A stretch of 59,823 nt of DNA, from the NCBI GenBank assembly GCA_003242895.1, contig QKMY01000061.1:1-59823 (forward strand). The letters are read 5' to 3'. The position numbers and the translations under genes are program-made. Position 1 is the first letter of the stretch. Each line of letters opens with the position of its first letter. Source of the stretch: Candidatus Margulisiibacteriota bacterium (GTDB lineage Bacteria; Margulisbacteria; Riflemargulisbacteria; GWF2-39-127). Positions 48,051 to 56,246 of the stretch are shown here, one piece after another. Under the pieces are notes generated by a model. That model was not told the DNA's origin, did not search any database, and worked only from the letters and a program-made list of their open reading frames with translations.

Positions 48051-48335
48051 AATAATTAATTATTTTAATTTAAAATCTTCATTACTATTATAACGAGAAT
48101 TAGGACATAGTGCTATTTAATTACGGCATAATAATTTTTTATCTTGTTCGAAAAAAAACATTTTTTGGGACAAGCTCTATTTCGGGCATGAATATAACTT
48201 TTCATAATGTTTATAGTGATTCTATTAAATTGACGCTACCTATAAAGCGAGGTAATATCCCGCGACAAGGCATACCTGAGAATCGGATATCCGCAAAAAT
48301 TTGTTATCAATATATTAAATTAAAGGAGGTGTTGT

Positions 48336-49550
48336 ATGAAAGCTCTAGTCTTTGAAGGAATCGGCAACATTCAGCTCAAAGATGTTCCTGATCCGCAGAT
48401 CCAGGAGCCTACTGATGCCATAGTCGGTATAACTGCATGCGGTATTTGCGGTACGGATTTGCATATGGTCCGTGGAACAATCTCCATGATGGAACCGGGA
48501 ACTGTCTTAGGCCATGAAGGTGTCGGTGTGGTTGAAGAACTGGGAACTGAGGTCAGGAACTTGAATCTTGGTGATCGGGTAGTTATCCCGTCAACAATAG
48601 CTTGTGGCTACTGTTCGTATTGCCGTGATGGGTATTATTCGCAATGTGACAATGCAAATCCTCAAGGCAAGTTAGCGGGCACAGCTTATTTTGGCGGACC
48701 TAAGATGTCAGGTCCTTTTGACGGGCTTCAGGCAGAAAGAGCCAGAATTCCTTTTGCCAATGTCGGATTGGTGAAAATTCCTGACAATGTAACCGATCAA
48801 CAGGCAATCTTTCTGTCAGATATTTTTCCTACAGGGTACTTTGGAGCTAAACTTGCAGAAATTAAGCCGGGAGATACTGTTGCTATTTTCGGTTGCGGTC
48901 CGGTAGGGCAGATGGCTGTCGCAAGTGCTAAGCTATTAGGTGCAGGACGTATTTTTGCGATTGATCAGGTCCCTTCACGGCTGGAGATGGCCCGGGCTCA
49001 AGGTGCAGAGATTATAGACTTCAGCAAAGAAGACCCTGTCGCCACGATATTGAACCTCACAGGAGATATTGGGGTTGACCGTGCAATTGATGCTGTTGGA
49101 ATAGATGCAGAACGGCCCCATCAAGGAGAAGCAGTTAAAGAATCTAATGACAACGCCGAGATGTTTCTACAAGAGCTTCAGGAAATAGCGCCTCAGATAA
49201 CTCTTCAGGGAGATGGCTGGATGAAGGGAGACGCTCCTTCTCAGGTACATATCTGGGCGGTTAATTCACTCGCGAAAGCAGGTACTTTTGCTATCATTGG
49301 CGTTTATCCTGAAACAGATCGGTTTTTCCCTATCGGTAAGGCGATGAATAAAAACCTTACTATCAACATGGGGAACTGCAACCATCGTAAATATATTCCG
49401 CAACTCCTTGATTACATTGAGCAAGGAGTTTTCGACCCGAGTAAGATACTCACCCAAGTAGAACCGATTACGAATATCCTGCAAGCTTATAAAGCCTTCG
49501 ATAAAAAAGAATCAGGATGGGTCAAAGTTGAATTGGTCCCGGGTATTTAG
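48336..49550 (+). CDS. Zinc-dependent alcohol dehydrogenase (formaldehyde dehydrogenase-like)
   Basis: The 404-residue MDR enzyme has a catalytic zinc site (C38 in CGICGTDLH, H60-E61 in GHEGVGVVEELG), a structural zinc site with C90, C93, C96 and C104, and the NAD loop FGCGPVGQMAVASAKLLG. The extra loop around TAYFGGPKMSGPFDGLQAE and the length fit the glutathione-independent formaldehyde dehydrogenase-like branch. The substrate is not certain. AAAGGAGG stands before the ATG. Confidence 0.88.
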   Translation: MKALVFEGIGNIQLKDVPDPQIQEPTDAIVGITACGICGTDLHMVRGTISMMEPGTVLGHEGVGVVEELGTEVRNLNLGDRVVIPSTIACGYCSYCRDGYYSQCDNANPQGKLAGTAYFGGPKMSGPFDGLQAERARIPFANVGLVKIPDNVTDQQAIFLSDIFPTGYFGAKLAEIKPGDTVAIFGCGPVGQMAVASAKLLGAGRIFAIDQVPSRLEMARAQGAEIIDFSKEDPVATILNLTGDIGVDRAIDAVGIDAERPHQGEAVKESNDNAEMFLQELQEIAPQITLQGDGWMKGDAPSQVHIWAVNSLAKAGTFAIIGVYPETDRFFPIGKAMNKNLTINMGNCNHRKYIPQLLDYIEQGVFDPSKILTQVEPITNILQAYKAFDKKESGWVKVELVPGI

Positions 49551-49560
49551 CCGCAGGATT

Positions 49561-49604
49561 TGTTCCGGGATATGAGGGGGCTCAAAATCCGGTATCCCGG
49601 AACA
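49561..49604 (+). terminator. Long hairpin terminator after the alcohol dehydrogenase
   Basis: TGTTCCGGGATA (49561-49572) and TATCCCGGAACA (49593-49604) are perfect 12-base complements around a 20-base loop, followed by TTCTGGTTTT. It starts 10 bases past the stop. Confidence 0.65.
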
Positions 49605-49695
49605 TTCTGGTTTTACAGTTTAGCACATGCATGAAAACGGAAGGGCCTCTAAGGGATATGGATAAATGCTTTTTATATTGTGATGGCATATAAAT

Positions 49696-49717
49696 AATAA
49701 GCTTTACTTTGCTTATT
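49696..49717 (+). promoter_or_regulatory. Hairpin in the leader region of the cold-shock gene
   Basis: AATAAGC and GCTTATT pair perfectly around TTTACTTT. A second small hairpin (CATCTT/AAGATG) with a following T-run lies at about 49800-49820, just before the gene. Cold-shock genes often have structured leaders that respond to temperature; whether this one does is inference. Confidence 0.35.
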
Positions 49718-49838
49718 TGTAATGGTAGGCTGCCTGAGAAATATGAGTGAGGATAGAGAAGGAAAAGGCATAATAACCGCAATAATAGGCTTTATTTCAA
49801 GCATCTTTAAGATGTTTTTATGATGGAAGGAGTTAGTT

Positions 49839-50045
49839 ATGGCAACGGGAATGGTTAAATGGTTTAATTCAACAAAGGGATTTGGATTTATTTCACAGGA
49901 TAATGGAGGCAGCGACCTTTTTGTTCATCACACAGGTATTAACCGGGAAGGCTATCGAAGCCTTAATGAAGGTGAGAGAGTTATGTTTGATGTAGAACAA
50001 GGGCAAAGAGGGCCTTGCGCTACGAACGTTACCTTAGCTGCATAG
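49839..50045 (+). CDS. cspA: Cold-shock protein, CspA family
   Basis: This is a 68-residue single cold-shock domain. [19 protein letters not shown] contains the RNP-1 motif and DLFVHHTGI the RNP-2 motif. It binds single-stranded RNA and DNA and acts as an RNA chaperone. The length is normal. GGAAGGAG stands before the ATG, and a perfect terminator follows, so it is monocistronic. The gene name reflects the family, not a one-to-one orthologue. Confidence 0.95.
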   Translation: MATGMVKWFNSTKGFGFISQDNGGSDLFVHHTGINREGYRSLNEGERVMFDVEQGQRGPCATNVTLAA

Positions 50046-50070
50046 TTGAATCAGGTGAGTAAACATATTG

Positions 50071-50097
50071 AGCACCAGATAATTCTGGTGCTTTTTT
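50071..50097 (+). terminator. Intrinsic terminator of the cold-shock gene
   Basis: AGCACCAGA and TCTGGTGCT form a perfect 9-base stem with a TAAT loop, directly followed by six T. It is 26 bases after the stop. Confidence 0.92.
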
Positions 50098-50141
50098 GTT
50101 GCTTTGTTTCAGGTTTTCTATCGCGCCGGTTATTTAGTCTA

Positions 50142-50804
50142 TCAACTGTGTGTGAGATAATTGACGATATCAACAACACCTTCAGTGTTCTTTGCAATAT
50201 TCCATACTGCATATATTTCTGCTGATGAACCTACTGTTCCGGCTAAGGTCACCTTTCCATCTTTGACGTTAATATCGATGGCATCTATAGTAATTATTTT
50301 ATCCCTGCTCAATGCAGCCGTAATGTCTTGTGCAATTTCATTGTCAGTGAAGCTTCTTGTCGGGACAACTGCGAGCTCGTTTATTACTTTGCTTGCACCT
50401 CTTACTTCAAATGCCATCTCTTCCGCAACTATCTTTTGCCAGTAAGATGCGGTGCTCCCCTTTAGGGTGACGACGCCGTTGTTTACAGAAACTTCGATTC
50501 GATTTGCATCAATGGCAGAATTCCAAAGAAATACATCTCTGACACGTGTTTCGGTATCTTGATCGTGCGAGCTTGTACTTTCCGGATTATGGCGAATAAT
50601 TAATTGATTATTAACAGTGCCGACATCCCGGACATTATGAGCGTCCCTTTGAGCCGCTTCGCGAGCAATATAGTCGGGCACGGAGCCTAGTAAGTTGACC
50701 GTATCGTTCTTAACTACTACATCTATGTTAGATTCATTTACACGGCTGTCCCAATATAAGTGATTGAGCACGTCTTCTCTAATTTCTTCTTCTGTCCTTG
50801 CCAT
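50142..50804 (-). CDS. Protein with three BON domains (paralogue 2)
   Basis: The 220-residue protein is co-linear with the BON protein at 41629-42285 and clearly a paralogue. The N-terminal segment (LYWDSRVNESNIDVVVKND), the middle FLWNSAIDANRIEV and the end VDIVNYL all have counterparts. It has three BON units (NLLGSVPDYIAREAA, VVTLKGSTASYWQK, KVTLAGTVGSSAEI). Like its partner it lacks a signal peptide. GAGGAG stands before the ATG. Family knowledge suggests envelope stress or lipid contact, but the missing export signal makes a cytoplasmic role possible. Confidence 0.87.
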   Translation of the reverse strand: MARTEEEIREDVLNHLYWDSRVNESNIDVVVKNDTVNLLGSVPDYIAREAAQRDAHNVRDVGTVNNQLIIRHNPESTSSHDQDTETRVRDVFLWNSAIDANRIEVSVNNGVVTLKGSTASYWQKIVAEEMAFEVRGASKVINELAVVPTRSFTDNEIAQDITAALSRDKIITIDAIDINVKDGKVTLAGTVGSSAEIYAVWNIAKNTEGVVDIVNYLTHS

Positions 50805-50860
50805 GAATAGCTCCTCTTTTCTGATGCGATACTTTAATCATTATTTTGTAATAATTCGCG

Positions 50861-50889
50861 ATACTACATCACCGGAATAGCCACGTCAA
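50861..50889 (-). promoter_or_regulatory. Promoter of BON gene 2, matching that of BON gene 1
   Basis: On the minus strand TTGACG (50889-50884) and TAGTAT (50866-50861) are 17 bases apart, again within GATGTAGTATC and followed by GCGAA. The shared bases extend beyond ordinary sigma-70 boxes, so a common regulator or sigma factor is likely. Confidence 0.65.
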
Positions 50890-51047
50890 TTAGTTTAAAC
50901 CGGATAATTCTTCGCAAATTATTACTAAGGATATTCCGATGATTAAAGCAAACTTATTCTAAAAAAATTAAGAATTAGTAAGGATAGTTCGAGGACAGTC
51001 TTTACTAATAACCGAAATTAATTTTCATAGAAAAGCTCAAAAACGGG

Positions 51048-51077
51048 TTGCTATAGAAAAGAAATTTGTATTAAAAT
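51048..51077 (+). promoter_or_regulatory. Possible promoter of the NUDT9-like gene
   Basis: TTGCTA (51048-51053) and TAAAAT (51072-51077) are 18 bases apart, 17 bases before the ATG at 51094. The leader would be very short, and no ribosome binding site is obvious. Confidence 0.4.
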
Positions 51078-51093
51078 AATACGATAACACATC

Positions 51094-52017
51094 ATGAAAA
51101 CTAAAATAATATCGACACAAGATACTTATATATCCATCCATGCTGATGCGGTATATAATCCAATTTCATATAACGATCTGACAAAAATAGGAGGCAAACC
51201 TATTTTAGGAAAAATAAGGAATCAATTCCTCGCAAAACTTAATACGGCTTCTGAGCACAGAGCCATGTCCCCTTACTACCTGGAGCATGATGGCGGAGTT
51301 AAGAGCTATTATGTCGACCAGAATGTTTTGACCAAAGGTGTTGAACGCGGATGGGCTGATCCGGAAGATCCCAGGCACGTTAATTATTCAAACAGGAAAA
51401 CATATACAGGTAATGGCACATTGGCGTTTAAAGATGGAGTTCCTCAGAATCCGTATCTAAGTGCAAATCAGGCACCGGAAGGGCGAGGGTTGTTGGGAAA
51501 ATGGGGTGTTAACGCTGCTGCTGATTTTTTGATCACTTTTACAGATAATGAAGGTAAACTTCGTATACTCATGATTCGCAGGGCCGATACCCGGCAGTTT
51601 GCTTTACCAGGAGGTATGGTTGATCCCGGAGAAAAATTCAGTCAGACTGCATTGCGTGAACTGGAAGAAGAAACGGGTATCCCAACCGGACAGCTCAGGG
51701 AAGAATTGGACAATTCAGGAGAAGCCATATATCAGGGCTACGTTGATGATCCTAGAAATACCCGAAATGCCTGGATGGAAACGAATGTTTTCCATCTTAA
51801 CCTTACCAAAGAATTAGCGAGTTCGATACAGTTGCAAGCTGGTGATGATGCAATGTCAGTTGAATGGGCTGTTGCAACACCGGAACTTATTTCCAGCCTG
51901 TATGCGTCACATGGTGATTATGTTTTGATGTCCGTAGCCAGATTGATAGACGAAGGAATACTGTCCGCACAACCTTACAAAGCCCTATTCGAGGCTAAGG
52001 GATATACCGTACAATAA
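51094..52017 (+). CDS. NUDT9-like ADP-ribose pyrophosphatase
   Basis: This is a 307-residue Nudix hydrolase. The Nudix box at 174-196 is complete (GMVDPGEK, RELEEETGI). The surrounding motifs match the animal NUDT9/TRPM2 type: GRGLLGKWGVNAAADFLIT, FALPGGMVDPGE, YQGYVDDPRNTRNAWMET, LQAGDDAMSVEW and LYASH. Enzymes of that type split ADP-ribose to AMP and ribose 5-phosphate. The N-terminal 120 residues are also of the NUDT9 layout. It converges with the ATP-grasp gene (36-base gap), next to an operon that starts with a macro-domain protein, which suggests a shared ADP-ribose theme. Confidence 0.85.
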   Translation: MKTKIISTQDTYISIHADAVYNPISYNDLTKIGGKPILGKIRNQFLAKLNTASEHRAMSPYYLEHDGGVKSYYVDQNVLTKGVERGWADPEDPRHVNYSNRKTYTGNGTLAFKDGVPQNPYLSANQAPEGRGLLGKWGVNAAADFLITFTDNEGKLRILMIRRADTRQFALPGGMVDPGEKFSQTALRELEEETGIPTGQLREELDNSGEAIYQGYVDDPRNTRNAWMETNVFHLNLTKELASSIQLQAGDDAMSVEWAVATPELISSLYASHGDYVLMSVARLIDEGILSAQPYKALFEAKGYTVQ

Positions 52018-52053
52018 TATCAACCGGATGGCTGCAAACGTCGCTATTAATTT

Positions 52054-53061
52054 CTAAGCATGTCCTGTAGTAAGTTCAGGGAAAATAAGGTCAGCCACGT
52101 ATGCGGCAACATTTTGCGGTTGTCCCTTGCCGGGTTTCATATGCAGCGCAAAGCCGGGATTTGCGTTAATTTCGACTATCGTATAACTATCGTGGTGCTG
52201 TTCGCGTGATGCATCTTTGGTTAGGATGTCTATTCCTGCATAAGGAAGGCCATGCATGGTTTTTAGGGCTTTTGAGGCTATTGCAATAAATGAAGGGTGA
52301 ACTATATCAGTACAATCTTCGCATGTTCCGCCCATAGACACATTAGTTGTATTTCTCAAGTAAATCTTTTCTTTCAGTAACGGTATGTAGTCAAGATCAC
52401 GGTTTTGAGCCGATAAATAATCTATCGCCACCTGATCAATGATAATCGGGGAATGGACTGTGTTACGCGGGTTTGTTCTTTTATTTGATTCTCGCTCAGC
52501 TAATTCTTTTATTGAAAGCATTCCATTACCAATAACGTGTGCCGGATCACGGTGAACAACGGCATATTTCCCGGATTTTGTAATAAAGACACGATATTCT
52601 TTTCCATGAAAATATTTTTCGATTATAAATGGAATGGCGCCTAGTTCCGACAGTATTTCGTGAATAGAGGACAGCAGGGCAGCTTCATTCTTGATATCAA
52701 TAAATACGCATCCTCCATGCGAGCCCCAATTAGGTTTTACCACGACAGGATAACCGAGCTGGTTGGCATAATTAATTGCCGGTTTGATCTCGTTTGGGTT
52801 AAAAACTTTGCCTTCAGGTACGCTGAGGTCTGCTGCTTTAAGCAACTTTTTTGCCAGTATTTTGTCCGAGGCCATTTTGGTTATATTATATTGATTAATC
52901 GATGTATATCGGTCTAATAGCCACTCTATATGGTTGCCCCAGGTTGCTTTGAGCAATTCGATTTCCTGATCTACAATTACTACGGTAATTCCACGGTTTT
53001 TAAGCTCCTGTACCAGGAGCCTTTGGTTTGTATGCAGTTTTGCCAGTTCTTCGTCGTTCAT
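52054..53061 (-). CDS. ATP-grasp ligase, GshF/CphA-like
   Basis: This is a 335-residue ATP-grasp enzyme. MASDKILAKKLLKAADLSVPEG starts the fold, YPVVVKPNWGSHGGCVF binds ATP phosphates, NVSMGGTCEDCTDIVHPSF and AGIDILTKD match the GshF and cyanophycin synthetase branch, and YTIVEINANPGFALHM carries the metal-binding Glu and Asn. Such enzymes form an amide bond through an acyl phosphate. Substrates are unknown. It is the last gene of the six-gene minus-strand operon, 10 bases after the methyltransferase, and would join an amino acid or amine to the pathway product. Confidence 0.85.
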   Translation of the reverse strand: MNDEELAKLHTNQRLLVQELKNRGITVVIVDQEIELLKATWGNHIEWLLDRYTSINQYNITKMASDKILAKKLLKAADLSVPEGKVFNPNEIKPAINYANQLGYPVVVKPNWGSHGGCVFIDIKNEAALLSSIHEILSELGAIPFIIEKYFHGKEYRVFITKSGKYAVVHRDPAHVIGNGMLSIKELAERESNKRTNPRNTVHSPIIIDQVAIDYLSAQNRDLDYIPLLKEKIYLRNTTNVSMGGTCEDCTDIVHPSFIAIASKALKTMHGLPYAGIDILTKDASREQHHDSYTIVEINANPGFALHMKPGKGQPQNVAAYVADLIFPELTTGHA

Positions 53062-53071
53062 ATGGTATTCC

Positions 53072-53794
53072 TTATATTTTATTTCTTTGGAAAATTATAA
53101 CGTTATGCTGTATTGTATCAGATTTTGTTTTACTTGCTACATGTTCTCCCCATATAGTCCCGATGACGTTGTAACATTCCTCCGGGCTATCAAACTTGAA
53201 GTAGGTATTAATCTTTTTTTTTACTGAAAAACTCGCTTTTGTGATCAGCCATTCGTTGTAAGCAGTGGTCCGGTTTTCCAGATTATCGATCCGGCCACGT
53301 ATTTCTTCAAATTCTCCTCCGGAATCATTTTCTATAAGGATTATACTTCCGGTAGGTCTTAGTACCCTGTTTAGTTCTTCAAGTATTCTAACTCGCTTTT
53401 CTTCTTCCAGCACTGTCCCTAAGAACCAGCTTCCGATAATCACATCAATACTGTTAGTCTCGATAGGGATACTGTCGGCGGAAACATTAACGAGGGTAAC
53501 GTTGTTAAATAATGCAGTGTTTAAATCAGCACTATCAAGCTGTGGCTTAGAAATGTCTACTCCTGTTATATTTGTTGCCAACGGCGCGAATAGCTCGATA
53601 TATTTACCAGTTCCGCAACCGGCATCAAGCATTACACTATCTTTTATTAGCGGCTTTAAATAATCTATGATCAATCCAGGGTGATCCTCTGCTGTTGCCA
53701 GCCGGTTATAGATACCATTATTATGATAATAAATAATAGAATCAGCAGATAAAGTATTCTGTAGATAATCAATGTCAGTGGGTTTTGATAACAC
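53072..53794 (-). CDS. SAM-dependent methyltransferase of the operon
   Basis: This is a 240-residue class I methyltransferase. MLDAGCGTGKYIELF is the SAM loop, ITGVDISKPQLDSA is motif II, DVIIGSWFLGTVLEEEKRV is motif III, and RPTGSIILIENDSGGEFEE follows. The start is GTG, overlapping the radical SAM fusion gene by 20 bases, with GAGGAT upstream. The methylated substrate is unknown. In betaine-lipid synthesis a methyltransferase follows a BtaA-type transferase, and the preceding gene here has a BtaA-like domain, so a similar two-step logic is possible. Confidence 0.83.
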   Translation of the reverse strand: MLSKPTDIDYLQNTLSADSIIYYHNNGIYNRLATAEDHPGLIIDYLKPLIKDSVMLDAGCGTGKYIELFAPLATNITGVDISKPQLDSADLNTALFNNVTLVNVSADSIPIETNSIDVIIGSWFLGTVLEEEKRVRILEELNRVLRPTGSIILIENDSGGEFEEIRGRIDNLENRTTAYNEWLITKASFSVKKKINTYFKFDSPEECYNVIGTIWGEHVASKTKSDTIQHNVIIFQRNKI

Positions 53795-55598
53795 AGATCA
53801 TATCCTCTTTGTTTTCCAGTACACCCTGGAATTTATACTCAATATATTCATGGTTCCTGCCTGTAAATAAATTATTCCTGATATCTTTTCTGTATATATC
53901 ATTCCTCGGGTTGCTATTATTGCAATCATACAGATAAGCTAAAATCATACATCCCTTGTTGTGCATCTTATCTAGAAGGTTATTAACTAAAGTATTGAAG
54001 TGCTGCAGTTCGTGAATATAGTCTGCAATATTTGATAATAATATTATGTCATAGCAGGATTGGTTATTACCACTCAGTTCTTCCAGTGAATATGAATGCC
54101 AGCAAAAACTTTTTATTAGTAACTGTTCTCTGGTTTTTTCATAAGTATTTTTGCTTTGCAAATAGGGATTATATCTGATTTTATTTGATCCGCGGTCATG
54201 TGTATTGTTGAATAATTCGGATTTTCTTAATTCTTCACCGTTACGATCAAAAATAGAGTACATCCTGTCAAAGAACATTCGCGTTGCCGGGGATAGCTGC
54301 TCGTCGATTTTTTTATAGGTTTCGTATGAAAACTGATTTTTACCATCGATAAGCAAGAATGCGAGAAAATCTTCATATGACAGGTGTTTTATCGCAACCA
54401 GTTTAAGCTCGACAAAATATCTTGACAGAAGGTTGAGATCAAAGCAGGTTACTTTTTTAGCCTTAGAGTAATAAGCATTGATCATATGGTCGCCTGAGCT
54501 GCCTACACAGAGTACTGTCTTGTCCGCAAAATCAATATATGGGTAATAAGCTGCGATGTCCTCCGTAGTAAATGAATATAGCCTGCCGAATCTGGAGAAT
54601 TTTTTGGTTTTATTGAAACGGGACCGCAATGTGTTTTTATTGTTAATTGTTTCTAAAAAAGATATTTCTTCAAGATTATTTTTGGGACAGCCGGTGAGAC
54701 CTTGATTTTCCAGACTGTCAATTAATGCAGTGTATGATTGCAGTGACTGTTCCATATTGTTAAAAGCGCAATTAAAGGCTTTGGTTTGTTCATATATCCA
54801 GGTACAGGGGGATAGCGTGCCCAGAGCATCTATGTAGAGTAACCGCCTGCCTCCAGGACAGGTTTTTGGTTGGTGTGCAACTGGTTTTGCAAAGTTAGAG
54901 GAGATAACTATAGTATTATGAAAAGTCTTTTGGAGGGCTGCTATATTCTTACCAAGCTCAGGTAAAGGAATATCAGCAATTATCGATAGGTCACCTTTCA
55001 GTTTCCCAATTGGTTCCAGCAATGAATATGCGATTTCCTTTACCCCTAACTGTGAGCAAAACTCAGCTATTTCTGTTAGCTTATCCTGATTTCCTTTATA
55101 AATGAGACAGCCGACCCGAATGTATATGTTAGTCTTTGTCAGGAGCTTGAGTCCGTTAATCGTTGGTTCGAAGCTATCAGGTCCTCTGACGTTTTCATGC
55201 GATGTTCTGTCGGGGCCATCAATGCTGACATGTATCATTTGGATATTTATTGTTTTAAGGAATTCGATAGTTTTGGGTGTGATCAGAGATGCATTGGTTG
55301 AGATGTCTATTATAAACCCACAAGAAGAAAAATAAGAAAGGACCTCATATATATCAGGTCTGATAAAAGGCTCTCCACCTGTAATTTTCAGATGAGTGAA
55401 CTCCAGAGACTTCAAGTTGTCGGCTATCTTCTTGATTTCGGTAGTGGATATCTTGTTTTCCCGGATGACGTTTTGAGAATTGGGCATGCAGTATACGCAG
55501 GAGTAGTTGCAGCGGTTAGTAATACTCCAGATAACACGCTTGCCATTTTCTGGAATGCGAAAAAGACAAGCCGGCTGGCCTTCTGATTTTTTATTCAT
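53775..55598 (-). CDS. Radical SAM protein fused to a DUF3419/BtaA-like domain
   Basis: The 607-residue protein has a radical SAM domain (about 20-310) with C30, C34 and C37 in NRCNYSCVYC, KITGGEPFIRPD and STNASLITP. Extra Cys at 247, 265 and 304 (CPGG, SPCTW, TGCP) suggest an auxiliary SPASM/twitch-type cluster. The C-terminal half (about 340-607) starts TVLCVGSSGDHMINA, KVTCFDLNLLSRYFVELKL and LSYEDFLAFL. It resembles DUF3419/BtaA SAM-binding domains, which transfer the 3-amino-3-carboxypropyl group. I know of no characterised fusion of this kind. AGGAGG stands before the ATG, which overlaps the kinase stop (ATGA). Confidence 0.8.
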   Translation of the reverse strand: MNKKSEGQPACLFRIPENGKRVIWSITNRCNYSCVYCMPNSQNVIRENKISTTEIKKIADNLKSLEFTHLKITGGEPFIRPDIYEVLSYFSSCGFIIDISTNASLITPKTIEFLKTINIQMIHVSIDGPDRTSHENVRGPDSFEPTINGLKLLTKTNIYIRVGCLIYKGNQDKLTEIAEFCSQLGVKEIAYSLLEPIGKLKGDLSIIADIPLPELGKNIAALQKTFHNTIVISSNFAKPVAHQPKTCPGGRRLLYIDALGTLSPCTWIYEQTKAFNCAFNNMEQSLQSYTALIDSLENQGLTGCPKNNLEEISFLETINNKNTLRSRFNKTKKFSRFGRLYSFTTEDIAAYYPYIDFADKTVLCVGSSGDHMINAYYSKAKKVTCFDLNLLSRYFVELKLVAIKHLSYEDFLAFLLIDGKNQFSYETYKKIDEQLSPATRMFFDRMYSIFDRNGEELRKSELFNNTHDRGSNKIRYNPYLQSKNTYEKTREQLLIKSFCWHSYSLEELSGNNQSCYDIILLSNIADYIHELQHFNTLVNNLLDKMHNKGCMILAYLYDCNNSNPRNDIYRKDIRNNLFTGRNHEYIEYKFQGVLENKEDMICVIKTH

Positions 55599-56245
55599 AG
55601 CGCCTCCTGGAATATCAGGTCGAAAAGTTTTTCAAATTCGCATTTATCCGGGTGGCTACCCGTATCAAAAATAGTATAAAAACCGTTCTCTTTATTCTGA
55701 TAAATTTCCTTTATTCTTGTAATCCTGTCTGTATCAGCCGGCTGGCACTGTATCCTTTTTTGTAACTGGCGCAAGGATAGATCGCTATTTTTGAGTCTGT
55801 GCATTCTTATATTATTTGCGCAGGTTATTAGAACAAGATTGTAATCCACCAGATTAAGCATCTTGTCTTCGATGAGCATAGCCCATTCCACAATTATCAG
55901 ACCATTTAAAGGTTGAATAAGAAGTTGCAGTTCTTTTTTTATCTCCGGGTTTATTAAGTTTTCATACTTTTTCCTTTTTTGAGAATCAGAGAAGATAACC
56001 TCACCAATCATATTGCCTGGGAGTTGATTGCTGAGAGAAAGTCCGAGCTGTAAGGTGCCGGCTATTTTTTTTCTTAACTCCATATGATTGCAGGAGCTTG
56101 AAAATTGAAGGATATTTCTCCTTACCTTATCGACATCGATTATATGAAAAGGGATGTTTTTGTTGGCAGCTATTTGAGCCAGCTCATTACAGGTATAACT
56201 TTTTCCAGAGGCCATATTCCCGGTTATTCCCAAGACCTTTTTCAT
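55595..56245 (-). CDS. CoaE-like (dephospho-CoA kinase family) P-loop kinase
   Basis: This is a protein of about 216 residues. GITGNMASGKSYTCNELA is the P-loop, HIIDVDKVRRNIL the catalytic Asp segment, YENLINPEI the counterpart of the CoaE His-Pro motif, and LRQLQKRIQCQ the last conserved part. The usual PLLFE reads EWAMLIE. CoaE phosphorylates the ribose 3'-OH of dephospho-CoA. It may be the cell's ordinary CoaE or an operon-specific kinase acting on another adenosine nucleotide. ATG 56245 is chosen because it is one base past the upstream stop and matches the normal CoaE N-terminus; an in-frame ATG lies at 56263. Confidence 0.75.
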   Translation of the reverse strand: MKKVLGITGNMASGKSYTCNELAQIAANKNIPFHIIDVDKVRRNILQFSSSCNHMELRKKIAGTLQLGLSLSNQLPGNMIGEVIFSDSQKRKKYENLINPEIKKELQLLIQPLNGLIIVEWAMLIEDKMLNLVDYNLVLITCANNIRMHRLKNSDLSLRQLQKRIQCQPADTDRITRIKEIYQNKENGFYTIFDTGSHPDKCEFEKLFDLIFQEAL

Positions 56246-56246
56246 A

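Noticed and set aside
48110-48355. 81-residue ORF before the alcohol dehydrogenase
   Set aside because: It overlaps the dehydrogenase start and its ribosome binding site, has no binding site of its own and shows no family features.
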